A stretch of DNA of 24,280 bases from Methanobacteriota archaeon (GCA_005879065.1 VBLU01000089.1:1-24280); one strand, 5' to 3'; positions 7,220-15,426 are shown, numbered from the stretch's first letter. The notes: generated by a model from the sequence alone, not told the origin. A program made the numbers and translations.

Positions 7220-7547
7220 ACCTTTTATTACGGACGCCGTCGTGCGGCGGGACGTGTACCGAGTCTTCTGCCTGACGCCGGCCCAGGCCGACCGGGTGAG
7301 TGTCCTGACGGCCGACGACGTCGTGAGCCGCCAGAGCGTGGTGTTCCGGGACGCGAAGAGCCTTGGCCTGAAAGGGGACGATCGATACGTCGTGGTCGAG
7401 GGGAACGAAGCGGCCGTCGCCCGCGCGGCCGAGCTGCTGAAAGGGATCCCACCGCTCAAAGGGGCGGAGGCGGACGACGTGTACCGTCGATTCCGGTCCC
7501 AGGACGAGCAGGCCGCCTCCGGCATGGGGCTGATTTTCGGACCATAG
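7206..7547 (+). CDS. Conserved-looking 113-residue protein of unknown function
   Basis: The protein is soluble, with no membrane segment. Its order suggests a small mixed alpha/beta domain: VYRVFCLTPAQADRVSVLTADDVVSRQSVVFRDAKSLGL, a strand YVVVEGNEAAVARAAELLK, then a charged helical end. The AVARAAELLK segment resembles the alternating strand-helix pattern of KH-like or ferredoxin-like folds, which is only an impression. The ATG at 7206 lies inside the end of the upstream membrane-protein gene (14-base overlap), which suggests translational coupling. It converges on the DUF835 gene with about 3 bases between the two likely stops. I do not recognise a named family. Confidence 0.6.
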   Translation: MKTNEPFITDAVVRRDVYRVFCLTPAQADRVSVLTADDVVSRQSVVFRDAKSLGLKGDDRYVVVEGNEAAVARAAELLKGIPPLKGAEADDVYRRFRSQDEQAASGMGLIFGP

Positions 7548-7550
7548 CTA

Positions 7551-7969
7551 TTACACGACGAGATGGGATTGACGAAGACGACGAGAAAGGCGTTCCGCAT
7601 CGCGGTCTCCTCGTGAAGGTCGTCGACGAACCGGAGGACGCGCTCGACCCCGGAATGGAGGACGAGGGGTGCGAGACAATCGAGCACGAGCGCACCTGGG
7701 CCGCGCTCATCGAAGAACGTCGTGGCCGCGGCCCGAATGTCTTTTAGCCGACGCGGGTCCACGTTCCCGATCCCGCGGAGCGTGGTCACACGGAGGACGT
7801 CCCCGCCGTCGACGGTCGCCCGGGGCTGATCCGACGTCATCCAAAGGAACGGAGTCCGCGCCGCCGCTAGGAACCGGACGAAGGAGAGGACGGTGTCGTC
7901 GGGGTCGAGCGCAAGATAGCCCAAGCCCCGCTTCAGCGGTGGGGCGATTGATACTCCCCCCTTATGCAT
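7551..7969 (-). CDS. Stand-alone DUF835 domain protein, probable 3' frame disruption
   Basis: The ~138 residues read as one DUF835 domain, an archaeal domain usually found at the C-terminus of multi-domain sensors. Visible signatures are RGLGYLALDPDD near residue 14, FLWMTSDQP near 38, a VDPRRLKDIRAAATTFF stretch, ALVLDCLAPLVLHSGVERVLRFVDDLHE, and the final strand NAFLVVFVNP. Its own frame meets no stop until 5093 because it passes antisense through the two small genes and then into the GAF-PAS frame. The end given here is the TAA (7551-7553) in the adjacent frame, which one extra base near 7563 would bring into register right after the domain. A single 958-codon DUF835-GAF-PAS gene is unlikely because the middle third is Ser/Arg/Thr-rich antisense sequence. 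The ATG at 7969 is a tentative start. Confidence 0.6.
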
Positions 7970-8046
7970 GTGCAGAAGGGCTTCCGCCCATGGTCCCTTC
8001 AGCGCTTAAAACCCGCTGTCGTCCCGTGGGCTAAAGGTCCCTGGCT

Positions 8047-8307
8047 TCAGAGCGTGCGAATCTTCTCCGCGACGAACGCTCGGATTTCCGGGTCGTCCGG
8101 AATCGTCAAGGAGCGCTTGAAGCGCTCCGACTTGTCGGGCAGGTAGTAGCCGCGGGAGACCGAGATGAACTCGTTCGTGCCGTCCGAGGTCTTGGCCCGT
8201 TTCCGCGCGACCTCCAGGAAGTTGTTCCGCCCGAAGTTCACCTTCTCAGACTTGATCGTCTCGAACTGCACGTCCACGTTCCGCCGGCCCTTCTCTTCGT
8301 ATTCCAT
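8047..8307 (-). CDS. Small archaeal protein of unknown function, 86 residues
   Basis: The product is short, basic and soluble, with a compact pattern: VDVQFETIKSEKVNFGRNNFLEVARKRA, then FISVSRGYYLPDKSERFKRSLTIPDD and a C-terminal helix IRAFVAEKIRTL. The mix of strands and the 'NNFLEVARK...FISVSRG' pattern look like a widely kept archaeal small protein, but I cannot give a function. The ATG at 8307 is fixed by a GGAGG about 9 bases upstream, one of only two obvious Shine-Dalgarno sites here. The same frame remains open to 9021, but that extension is antisense to the protease gene and is rejected. It is divergent from the CPBP protease gene with a 168-base gap. Confidence 0.75.
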   Translation of the reverse strand: MEYEEKGRRNVDVQFETIKSEKVNFGRNNFLEVARKRAKTSDGTNEFISVSRGYYLPDKSERFKRSLTIPDDPEIRAFVAEKIRTL

Positions 8308-8444
8308 TCCGTCAGTCCTCCGAAATTCGAGGGATCCGATCCGCCTTCTCGAACGGAGGGCCGCGCAACCGACGTGAGCGATATTAACCTTCTTGACGAG
8401 ACGGAAGGGGGCGAAACGCGCGCGGCGAACACTTGACCGCAGCG

Positions 8445-8452
8445 TTAAATAG
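8445..8452 (+). promoter_or_regulatory. TATA element TTAAATAG of the protease gene
   Basis: The element ends 24 bases before the ATG at 8476, with no Shine-Dalgarno sequence between, which predicts a leaderless transcript. Confidence 0.55.
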
Positions 8453-8475
8453 CGCGTGCTCCTCGTCTGGCAGGA

Positions 8476-10485
8476 ATGGCGTGCGTCCGCTGCGGGGCGG
8501 TATTCGACGGAAGCTTCTGCCCCCGTTGTGGCGCGCCCGCGGCGGCGTCGCCGACCTCGTTCGCGGCCCCGCCCGCTCTCGTCGGCTGGCCATGCCCTCG
8601 ATGCGGCACGTTGTTCAGCGGGAACTTCTGTCCGCGATGCGGTCTTCCGATGGGAGCCTGGGCGGCCCGGCCGCCACCTCGATCCAGCATGCGGCCGGTC
8701 CTGTCGATCCTGTGGACCTTGGCCCTCGTCGCGTTCGTCGCCTTCGCCCTCACGGACTTCGCCGGACTCGCCGTGAGCCCGACCCTCATCGTGCCCGGCA
8801 TCCAGGGCATCCAATCGGGCCAGACAGTGAACAGCGGGATGGAGTTCAGCGGGAACTGGACCCATGACTCCTGGGGCACGGCGTCCACGTCGTCTTACCA
8901 GGCCTCCGGAGGACACCCGGACGGCTTCCTCGAGATGAGGTTGTTCGGAACCAATGCCCGCGGCTATTGGTGGCAATCGTTCAACGTCGGCGGATCCCAG
9001 CCGTACACGGGCAGCGTCCATCTCGATTTGCAGATCGTCGGAGGGCTCACGTCGGGCCGATTGATCGTCTCCGTGGACAGCTCGAACTCGGCGCCCGATC
9101 CGAATGTCGCGATCGCCGTCTTGTCGTACTCCGGACCGACTCGTTGGACCTCGACGGGGAGGATCGGCGCGGACGCGCGCCTGACGAGTCGGGGGCTATA
9201 CTACCTCAAAATCGCCTTCATCGTGGATGCCGCCTCGGGCCCCGTCGACGTCGGAATCGACAATGCGCGCCTCGCCTGGACGACGGACGCCGCGGTCGTC
9301 CTCTACATCCCGGTCCCCCTGCCTTATGTCGTCATCCTGTCCCAGGACAAGACCTTCTTTCTCTCCTACTACGGTCTCATCGCGGCGGCGATCTTTCTCG
9401 TCGGAGCGTATCATGCCGTCCGAGAGAGAAAGGAAACATCCCGTGCCTTCAAGGCACCGATTGAATCCATTGGCACCCGTCTCCGGAGTCGGAGCGCCTG
9501 GATCGCGATCGCCCAGGTGTGGATGGCGGTCACGTTCTTCCAGGTCGCCTTGATCTATCTGCTGACCCTGGCCGGTATCGAGCCGACGTCTCCCATCAAC
9601 CTCACACCCCAGAACGCCTGGGTCCTCCTCTTCGAACTCGCGAACGCCGGGGTCTACGAGGAGGTCATCTTCCGACTCCTCCTGATCGGCCTCCCCATGG
9701 CCGTGGGATCCGTCGTGCTGCGCATCATGGACGTGAACCGCGGTGCGACCGGCAACGGCCCTGGATTGGCGGGCCGCTACATCGGCGGGGCGTGGCGATA
9801 CCTGATCGGGGGCGTCCTGCGGCGCGACTCGCCGAAAGAAGCCCTCGTGGCGGGGTGGGCCTTCCTGTTCGCCAGCTCCGCGATCTTCGGGCTCGCACAT
9901 GCGCCGGGGTGGGGCTATTGGAAAGTCGTCCCGAGCATGGTCGCGGGCCTCGGGTTCGGCTATCTCTTCCTGCGGCACGGGGTGGGAGCCGCCATTCTCG
10001 CGCACTTCGTCAACGACTATGCCCTCTCGCTCGCCTATGAAGGAATCGGCGGGGTCGGACTCGAAGCGCTCATCTCCCTCGTCTTCATCGGCCTCGCGAT
10101 CGCGGGCGCCGGGTTCCTCGTCTGGTACGTGATCGATGCGTGGCGCCACTTGATGGGACTCGTGGCGCGGTTCCGACCCCCGACGCGTGTCCCGACCGTA
10201 CCCCCTCCCACCCCGTTCGCGACGCCAGTCCCGCCCCCCTTCGCGGTGTCGCCGACGCTCTCGCCGAGCCCTCCCGCCGGCTCTTGGTCGCCGGGCCTAC
10301 CCGTCGCATCGCCGGGCGCAGCGTTCCGGGATCCGGGAAGGATTCCTCGGGAGTACACGCCGTCCTTCACGCCGCCGCCGTACGGCTATCCGCCGGTGCG
10401 GTTCCAGTGTCCTTTTTGCGGATGGGTTGAAGCCCGCTACGACTCGGGCCGGTTCACGTGCACCCGGTGCGGTCGCTCGGCCTAA
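8476..10485 (+). CDS. Zinc-ribbon / ectodomain / CPBP (CAAX-like) intramembrane protease
   Basis: The 669-residue protein starts with two zinc ribbons (Cys3/6/15/18 and Cys40/43/52/55). A membrane helix (about 75-97) and a ~170-residue beta-rich domain (about 105-270, with NWTHDSW and RLIVSVDSSNS) follow. The later part is multi-helix and carries the CPBP glutamic-protease motifs: EEVIFR (395-400), FGLAH with His475, and HFVND (510-514). After the last helix comes a Pro-rich linker (about 568-640) and a third zinc ribbon (Cys645/648/662/665). CPBP enzymes cleave within membranes, including CAAX-type prenyl-protein processing in eukaryotes; the substrate here is unknown. If the N-terminus is cytoplasmic, the beta-rich domain would lie outside the cell. 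The TATA element at 8445-8452 supports this ATG. Confidence 0.85.
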   Translation: MACVRCGAVFDGSFCPRCGAPAAASPTSFAAPPALVGWPCPRCGTLFSGNFCPRCGLPMGAWAARPPPRSSMRPVLSILWTLALVAFVAFALTDFAGLAVSPTLIVPGIQGIQSGQTVNSGMEFSGNWTHDSWGTASTSSYQASGGHPDGFLEMRLFGTNARGYWWQSFNVGGSQPYTGSVHLDLQIVGGLTSGRLIVSVDSSNSAPDPNVAIAVLSYSGPTRWTSTGRIGADARLTSRGLYYLKIAFIVDAASGPVDVGIDNARLAWTTDAAVVLYIPVPLPYVVILSQDKTFFLSYYGLIAAAIFLVGAYHAVRERKETSRAFKAPIESIGTRLRSRSAWIAIAQVWMAVTFFQVALIYLLTLAGIEPTSPINLTPQNAWVLLFELANAGVYEEVIFRLLLIGLPMAVGSVVLRIMDVNRGATGNGPGLAGRYIGGAWRYLIGGVLRRDSPKEALVAGWAFLFASSAIFGLAHAPGWGYWKVVPSMVAGLGFGYLFLRHGVGAAILAHFVNDYALSLAYEGIGGVGLEALISLVFIGLAIAGAGFLVWYVIDAWRHLMGLVARFRPPTRVPTVPPPTPFATPVPPPFAVSPTLSPSPPAGSWSPGLPVASPGAAFRDPGRIPREYTPSFTPPPYGYPPVRFQCPFCGWVEARYDSGRFTCTRCGRSA

Positions 10486-10859
10486 CCCTTTCGATCGACC
10501 GTGCTCTCTGCGACGTGGTCGATGACACCACTCAGGTCGTCCGCTTCGATCTCCACGAGGATGTCCCCGAGCGGAGACCCGGCCGCGAAGTTCACCACCC
10601 CGACAAACGCGGCCTGCTTGCTCAAGCTCACGTTCGTCCGGTCCCCCCGGCGGCCCGCGAGGAGTTGACGACGCGCCGTATCCCGGATTCGTTGATCCCG
10701 GATCCGTTGCCGCAAGCGCTCCAGGCTCTCCGTCGTCCCCGTCAGCCGGTCCTCCTGGAATTCGATCTGCAAATCCGGAAAGAGATTTCGAAGGGCTGTG
10801 CCCACCGCCTCCTCCGTCTCCGTGGGACGGCGCGGTGCTTCGACGCGAACCCGCAGCAC
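10482..10859 (-). CDS. UPF0201 (COG1931) protein
   Basis: The 125-residue protein matches the archaeal UPF0201 family. It has an N-terminal strand LRVRVEAPRRPTETEEAV, a central LERLRQRIRDQRIRDTARRQLL helix, the family's LSKQAAFVGVVNF and SPLGDILVEIEADD segments, and an ID-HVAEST end. The family is believed to have an RNA-binding-like fold, but its role is not established. The GTG at 10859 lies about 28 bases after the minus-strand TATA-like GAAAATTAAAGG, consistent with a leaderless message. It is divergent from the DP1 gene, and its 3' end overlaps the protease gene by 4 bases. Confidence 0.85.
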   Translation of the reverse strand: MLRVRVEAPRRPTETEEAVGTALRNLFPDLQIEFQEDRLTGTTESLERLRQRIRDQRIRDTARRQLLAGRRGDRTNVSLSKQAAFVGVVNFAAGSPLGDILVEIEADDLSGVIDHVAESTVDRKG

Positions 10860-10881
10860 GCCGTCCCGATTCGCCGCATCG

Positions 10882-10893
10882 CCTTTAATTTTC
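10882..10893. promoter_or_regulatory. Shared AT-rich promoter element between UPF0201 and DP1
   Basis: CCTTTAATTTTC reads as GAAAATTAAAGG on the minus strand. It is correctly spaced (about 28 bases) for the UPF0201 GTG and lies about 40 bases before the DP1 GTG, which would leave DP1 a short leader. Confidence 0.5.
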
Positions 10894-10927
10894 TCGGCGA
10901 CTCGGGTGAAGCCGACGAAGGTATTTT

Positions 10928-12433
10928 GTGGACCTGTCGGCCATGGGGCCCCGGATGCGCGAGGAGCTTTTGGCGTTCGTAAGCGAGCGCGGCACGCTGC
11001 TCGAACCCGATGCGGTCGAGTTCCTCCTGGTCCAGCGGGACCCGATCGCGGAACTGGACGGATTCCTCCGCTCCTGCCCGGAGACGCCCTTCGTCGTCAC
11101 CCTCGAGGACATCCGGCATGCGGGCGAAATCGCGCAGCAGGCCCTCCGGCCCCGGACGCCACTGGACCTCCGACCCGTTGCCGTCGTCGCGACCCCCTCC
11201 GCCTCGTTCCGGCGCCTTGGAGAGAAGGCCGCGGACGGCCATCCCGACGTCCGGATCCTTCGAGACATCACGGGTCGGTCCACCTGCGAGGGCACCCTCG
11301 AAGATTTCACCCGGTACTTTCGGCATCGGTTTCAGGTCCTCCGGGGCATGCTACGCCAACGCCGTGAGCTCGCGGGGGCCCAGGACATCGCGAAAGCCCG
11401 GCGTTCGACGCGGGAGGTGCGCATCATCGGAATGGTCGCCGACATCCGGACCACGAAGAACGGGCACCGGATCCTGGAGCTCGAGGACGAGTTGGAGCGC
11501 ATCGCGGTCCTCCTGCCCGCGGAATCCGCGGTCGCCCAGGAACCGGTCGTGTCGGACGAGGTCCTCGGCGTCGTGGGGACGGTGAACGCCAAAGGCCTCG
11601 TCATCGCAGCGTCCCTCGTCCGGCCGGACCTGCCGACGGCGAAGCCCTTCCCAGGGACTTTGGGCCACGCGCGCGTCGCGTTCATGTCCGACATCCACGT
11701 CGGGAGTCGGACGTTCCTCGAGGAGAAATGGTCGAAGGTCTCGGAGTGGCTCGGCGGCGCCGACGAGGTCGCCCGATCCATCCGGTACTTGGTCGTCAGC
11801 GGCGACGTGGTCGACGGCATCGGTGTCTACCCGCGACAGGACGAGGAGCTCACGATCGACGATATCTACGGTCAATACGAGGCCCTGGCGCGGATGATCG
11901 CGGCGCTCCCGGACCGGCTCGCCGTGGTCATGCTCCCCGGCAACCACGACGCGGTCCGGCCCGCCGAGCCGCAACCCGCCTTCCCGATGTCGATTCAGAA
12001 ACTGTTCGATTCGAACGTGATCTTCGCGGGCAATCCGAGCCTCTTGAGCCTGGAGGGGGTGCGGGTCCTCGCCTATCACGGGCGGAGCATGGACGACCTC
12101 GTGTCCGCGATCCCCGGACTGAGCTATCAGCGTCCGCTCGACGGCATGAAGGCGATGCTCCGCCTGCGCCACCTCGCGCCGATCTACGGCGGGAAAACGC
12201 CGATCGCCCCGGAGGCGGAAGACCACCTCATCATCGACGAGATCCCCGACATCTTCGTCACCGGACATGTCCACGCGGTCGGCGTGGACCAATACCGCGG
12301 CGTCGTCCTCGTGAATTCGTCGACCTGGCAGGCCCAGACGCCGTACCAGAAGATGCGGAACATCGATCCGACGCCCGCCCGACTCCCGATCGTGGACCTG
12401 GGGACCGGTCAGGCGATCATCCGCGAGTTCTGA
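10928..12433 (+). CDS. polB: DNA polymerase D small subunit DP1 (3'-5' exonuclease subunit)
   Basis: DP1 is the proofreading subunit of the euryarchaeal replicative polymerase D and works with the large catalytic subunit DP2, which is not in this window. The 501-residue protein has a helical N-terminus (about 1-150), an OB-fold domain (about 162-235, REVRIIGMVADIRTTKNGHRI) and a calcineurin-like phosphoesterase domain. The metal-binding motifs are intact: SDIHVGS (254-260), SGDVVD (291-296), GNHD (338-341), YHGRS with His384, and TGHVHAV (445-451). These support an active Mre11-like nuclease. The GTG at 10928 is used; an in-frame ATG follows 15 bases later at 10943 and cannot be excluded. The gene lies about 3 kb from the candidate origin and orc1. 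Confidence 0.95.
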   Translation: MDLSAMGPRMREELLAFVSERGTLLEPDAVEFLLVQRDPIAELDGFLRSCPETPFVVTLEDIRHAGEIAQQALRPRTPLDLRPVAVVATPSASFRRLGEKAADGHPDVRILRDITGRSTCEGTLEDFTRYFRHRFQVLRGMLRQRRELAGAQDIAKARRSTREVRIIGMVADIRTTKNGHRILELEDELERIAVLLPAESAVAQEPVVSDEVLGVVGTVNAKGLVIAASLVRPDLPTAKPFPGTLGHARVAFMSDIHVGSRTFLEEKWSKVSEWLGGADEVARSIRYLVVSGDVVDGIGVYPRQDEELTIDDIYGQYEALARMIAALPDRLAVVMLPGNHDAVRPAEPQPAFPMSIQKLFDSNVIFAGNPSLLSLEGVRVLAYHGRSMDDLVSAIPGLSYQRPLDGMKAMLRLRHLAPIYGGKTPIAPEAEDHLIIDEIPDIFVTGHVHAVGVDQYRGVVLVNSSTWQAQTPYQKMRNIDPTPARLPIVDLGTGQAIIREF

Positions 12434-12475
12434 CCGCCGGAAAGGTTCATCGACGCCGCCTGCGTTCGACGGCCG

Positions 12476-13192
12476 ATGCGGCTCGCGGCCGTCGGGGACA
12501 TCCATGGGCACGAGAACCTCGCGGCCGTCGCCGCGGACCTGGACCGGCTCGGACCCGTCGACCTGGTCCTGCTCGCGGGCGACACGACGGACCGAAACGA
12601 CCTGAAGGCTTACGGGGCGGTCCTCCAGACGATCCGTAGTCGGATCTCCGCGCCGATCGCGGCCGTGTTCGGGAACAACGAGTACGCGAATGACCACCCC
12701 GCCTACGTGGCCCGGTTCGGGGCGGCGCATCACGTCCGGTTCTTGCAGGACGAGGCCGAGCGATGGTCGGTCGGAGGAAGGGAGGTCCGGGTGATCGGCA
12801 GCCTGGGATGCCTCGACCGCCCGACCTGGTGGCAGCGGAAGAACCTGCCTCACCTCGCGGAGGAGTACCGCCACCGGATTGGGGTGCTGGACGACCTGCT
12901 CGCGGGGGACGACCTGCGCATCCTCCTCACGCATTATCCTCCGACCTACGTCACGATGGGCGGGGAAAAGGAAGAATGGCGGCCCGAGCTTGGGTGCAAG
13001 GCCCTCGAGCCGATCCTGCTTCGGCGGAGGCCCGCCCTCGTGATCCATGGGCACATCCACAAAGGCATTCCGCAAGGAGAGTTGCGGCCGTCCCTGAGCC
13101 GCCTGGACGATTTCGCGGAGACGAGGTCGTCCGTGCCGATCCACAACGTCGCCTATCCGGTTCGTCGTGCGATCGCGACGTTCGACCTGTGA
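12476..13192 (+). CDS. Metallophosphoesterase (COG2129-type)
   Basis: The 238-residue single-domain calcineurin-like phosphoesterase has a full metal-binding set: GDIHGH (7-12), GDTTD (35-39), GNNE (66-69), THYPP with His153, and HGHIHKG (191-197). Two internal motifs, the GSLGCLDRP stretch and the NVAYPVRR end, fit archaeal cytosolic phosphoesterases. The substrate is unknown. The gene begins 42 bases after the DP1 stop and has a weak TATA-like GGTTCATC about 29 bases upstream, so it may have its own promoter or be read with DP1. GNNE replaces the common GNHD, which is usual for the YfcE/COG2129-like branch. Confidence 0.85.
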   Translation: MRLAAVGDIHGHENLAAVAADLDRLGPVDLVLLAGDTTDRNDLKAYGAVLQTIRSRISAPIAAVFGNNEYANDHPAYVARFGAAHHVRFLQDEAERWSVGGREVRVIGSLGCLDRPTWWQRKNLPHLAEEYRHRIGVLDDLLAGDDLRILLTHYPPTYVTMGGEKEEWRPELGCKALEPILLRRRPALVIHGHIHKGIPQGELRPSLSRLDDFAETRSSVPIHNVAYPVRRAIATFDL

Positions 13193-13207
13193 GCCCGCCG
13201 CCGCGGG

Positions 13208-13214
13208 TTTATAG
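13208..13214 (+). promoter_or_regulatory. TATA element TTTATAG of the signal peptidase gene
   Basis: It is centred about 30 bases before the ATG at 13241, which favours that ATG over the upstream in-frame TTG at 13226. Confidence 0.55.
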
Positions 13215-13240
13215 TCGGTGGCCCCTTGGCAGACGACGGC

Positions 13241-14197
13241 ATGGCCCACGAGCCGCGGCGGGACCGAGATGAGGACGATCGACCGACGAGTTTCTGGAAG
13301 GGACTCGCCCGGGACGCCCTCGTCGCCGGCTTGATCGTCGCCGTGTTCTTGGGTGCGTTGTACCTCTACGCGGGCGTCTGGCCGCCGCTCGTCGTCGTGG
13401 AGAGCTCATCGATGCAGCACGGGAACGAGGCATCGAGCCTCGGCGTGATCGACACCGGGGATATGGTGTTCCAGCAGGCCGCGTCCACCCGCGACTCCGT
13501 GATCACGTACGTCGAGGGTCGGGCGAACGGCTATTCGACGTACGGCGACTATGGTGACGTGATCATCTTCCGTCGCGCGGGAACGGCGACGCCTATCATC
13601 CATCGGGCGATCATGTACGTCACGCTCCACGCGAACGGGACGGCCGATGTCCCGGACATCCTCCTGATGCCCACGACGGATTGGCTGGCGCAGAATGCGA
13701 CCGGACCAACGCAAGTTCCGATGTACCTACGGGAGCTGACAATCCTACACATGGGTTATCGGCACAACCTCGACTTGACGTTCAAGTTCGGGGGTTTTCC
13801 GCTCGCCCAGCGGACCGGCTACGTGACGAAGGGAGACAACAACGCGGACTACGACCCGATCTCGTCGATGCCCCGCTTGCAGGACGTCCAGGGACGGGCC
13901 CGGGGCGAGATCCCGTGGCTCGGGCTCGTCAAGCTCACCATTCAGCCCACCGACACGTGTTGCAGGACTTGGGGCGACATGGAGGCTCCCAAGAACAGCT
14001 GGGACAGTCTCCTCGTCACGCTCATGTTCCTCGTCGCCCTGCCCTTCATCCTGGAATATGCCGCCCGCGGGTGGACGAAGTTCGTGTCGCCGCACCTCCC
14101 ACGGATTCCGTGGCCCTGGAGGAAATCGAAGGGGCCGCAAGCCCATCCAGAGGAGCCTGGCGACTCTCCCGAATGGGAGGAACAGGAGCCGCCCTAG
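13241..14197 (+). CDS. Signal peptidase I, archaeal Ser/His type
   Basis: The 318-residue protein removes signal peptides from exported proteins at the membrane. A membrane helix (about 26-47) is followed by the catalytic domain: ESSSM (54-58, nucleophile probably Ser57), IIHRAIM with His121 in place of the bacterial Lys, and VTKGDNNADYD (195-204) with the family's Asp199. A second helix near the C-terminus (about 248-270, LLVTLMFLVALPFIL) and a charged Pro/Glu tail follow, so both ends are probably cytoplasmic. The Ser-His-Asp layout is that of archaeal and eukaryotic (Sec11) enzymes. The insert between SSSM and IIHR is longer than in bacterial forms. The 3' end overlaps the convergent orc1 gene by 4 bases. 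It could process the exported domains seen nearby, but that link is not shown. Confidence 0.9.
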   Translation: MAHEPRRDRDEDDRPTSFWKGLARDALVAGLIVAVFLGALYLYAGVWPPLVVVESSSMQHGNEASSLGVIDTGDMVFQQAASTRDSVITYVEGRANGYSTYGDYGDVIIFRRAGTATPIIHRAIMYVTLHANGTADVPDILLMPTTDWLAQNATGPTQVPMYLRELTILHMGYRHNLDLTFKFGGFPLAQRTGYVTKGDNNADYDPISSMPRLQDVQGRARGEIPWLGLVKLTIQPTDTCCRTWGDMEAPKNSWDSLLVTLMFLVALPFILEYAARGWTKFVSPHLPRIPWPWRKSKGPQAHPEEPGDSPEWEEQEPP

Positions 14198-15426
14198 AGC
14201 AGGGTGGTCTGCACCTTGAGCCGATAGCCGCGAGCCTCCGCGAGGATCTCGTCCTTCTCGAGGACCCTTTTCACGTCGAGCGGGGGCACGGAACCCTGAA
14301 TCTCCTTCGTGCGGCCGCCCCGACCGAAGGATCGGACGCGGGCGTGGACGAGGCCGAGCATGTCCAGCTCGGAGATGAGGTCCGTCACGCGACGCTGGGT
14401 CAAGGGCACGATGCCCGTCTTGCGGCACAACTCCCGGTACGTCGTGTACACCTCGCCCGTCGTGAGCTTCGGATTCCCGATCTCCTCGTTCAACAGGATT
14501 CCCAGGAGGATGACCTTCGACTGCGTCGGGAGGCTCTTCACCGCCTCGATCACCGTGTCGAGCTCAATCTTGTTCTTCGCCCGTTGGACGTGTTCGTCCG
14601 TGATGTGCTCGTCCCCCTGGCGCTCCGCGAGCTCCGCGCTCACGCGCAGGAGGTCGAGGGCCCGGCGGGCGTCCCCATGTTCCTGGGCGGCGAGCGCCGC
14701 GATCAGGTGGAGCACGCCGTCCTCCGCGGTCCCGTTCTCGAACGCGAGGCGGGCCCGTTCGGACAGGATGTCGAACAATTCGTCCGCGTTGTACGGCGGA
14801 AAGACCATCTTCTCGTCCGCGAGGCGGGACCGCACCCGCGGATCGAGGTATTCCGTGAACTTGAGATCGTTCGAGATCCCGATGATCGAGACGCGGGCCT
14901 TCGAGAGGTCGTCGTTGATCTTCAAGAGCTGGTAGAGGATGTCGTCCCCGTTCTTCTGGACGATCTTGTCGATCTCATCGAGGGCGACGATCACGACGCG
15001 CTTCTCCTCGTCGAGCTTCTCCCGGAGGAGGTTGTACACCCGGTCCGTGGAAAGGCCCGTGAAAGGGATCCGCTGGTGGAAGTTCTCGATCAGCTTGTTC
15101 CCGATTGATTGGAGCACGCCGTACGGCGTGTCGACAATCTCGCAGTTCAGGTAGAAGTATTGGACCATCCGCGCCCCGTCGGCCTTGCGGAACTCGTTCT
15201 CGATGTACTTCACGACGGCCGTCTTCCCGCTGCCCGTCTTCCCGAAGATGAGGACGTTGCTCGGCCGTTCCCCTTTCAAGGCCGTCACGAGGATCTGCGC
15301 GAGTTGGTCGATGTGGCTCTCCCGATGCGGCAGTCGCTCCGGTATATACGAGGGACGCAGGATTTCCCGGTCCATCTTGAAGATTGTCCGAGTGCCCAGA
15401 TACGGTTGGAAGATGCTTTCTTCCAT
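14194..15426 (-). CDS. orc1: Orc1/Cdc6 replication initiator
   Basis: The 410-residue AAA+ protein binds origin DNA and loads the MCM helicase. It shows Walker A GKTGSGKT (62-69), Walker B VVIVALDEID (144-153), sensor 1 region IGISNDL (182-188) and the initiator-specific segment DPRVRSRL (195-202). A C-terminal winged-helix domain (about 320-400) contains LTTGEVYTTYRELCR and TQRRVTDLISELDMLGL. No catalytic residue is missing. The ATG at 15426 follows a short CTTTTAGG element and a G-rich GGGGATC. The 349-base gene-free region upstream is a candidate origin, as archaeal orc1/cdc6 genes often sit beside the origin they serve. Confidence 0.95.
   Translation of the reverse strand: MEESIFQPYLGTRTIFKMDREILRPSYIPERLPHRESHIDQLAQILVTALKGERPSNVLIFGKTGSGKTAVVKYIENEFRKADGARMVQYFYLNCEIVDTPYGVLQSIGNKLIENFHQRIPFTGLSTDRVYNLLREKLDEEKRVVIVALDEIDKIVQKNGDDILYQLLKINDDLSKARVSIIGISNDLKFTEYLDPRVRSRLADEKMVFPPYNADELFDILSERARLAFENGTAEDGVLHLIAALAAQEHGDARRALDLLRVSAELAERQGDEHITDEHVQRAKNKIELDTVIEAVKSLPTQSKVILLGILLNEEIGNPKLTTGEVYTTYRELCRKTGIVPLTQRRVTDLISELDMLGLVHARVRSFGRGGRTKEIQGSVPPLDVKRVLEKDEILAEARGYRLKVQTTLL

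Noticed and set aside
5093..7969. One 958-codon minus-strand gene (DUF835-GAF-PAS fusion)
   Set aside because: The middle third is Ser/Arg/Thr-rich antisense to two plausible plus-strand genes, and the DUF835 and GAF-PAS parts each have their own sensible ends.
11351..13249. A 632-codon minus-strand frame opposite DP1 and the phosphoesterase
   Set aside because: Asp/Arg/Glu-rich with no domain; both opposing genes have complete catalytic motifs.
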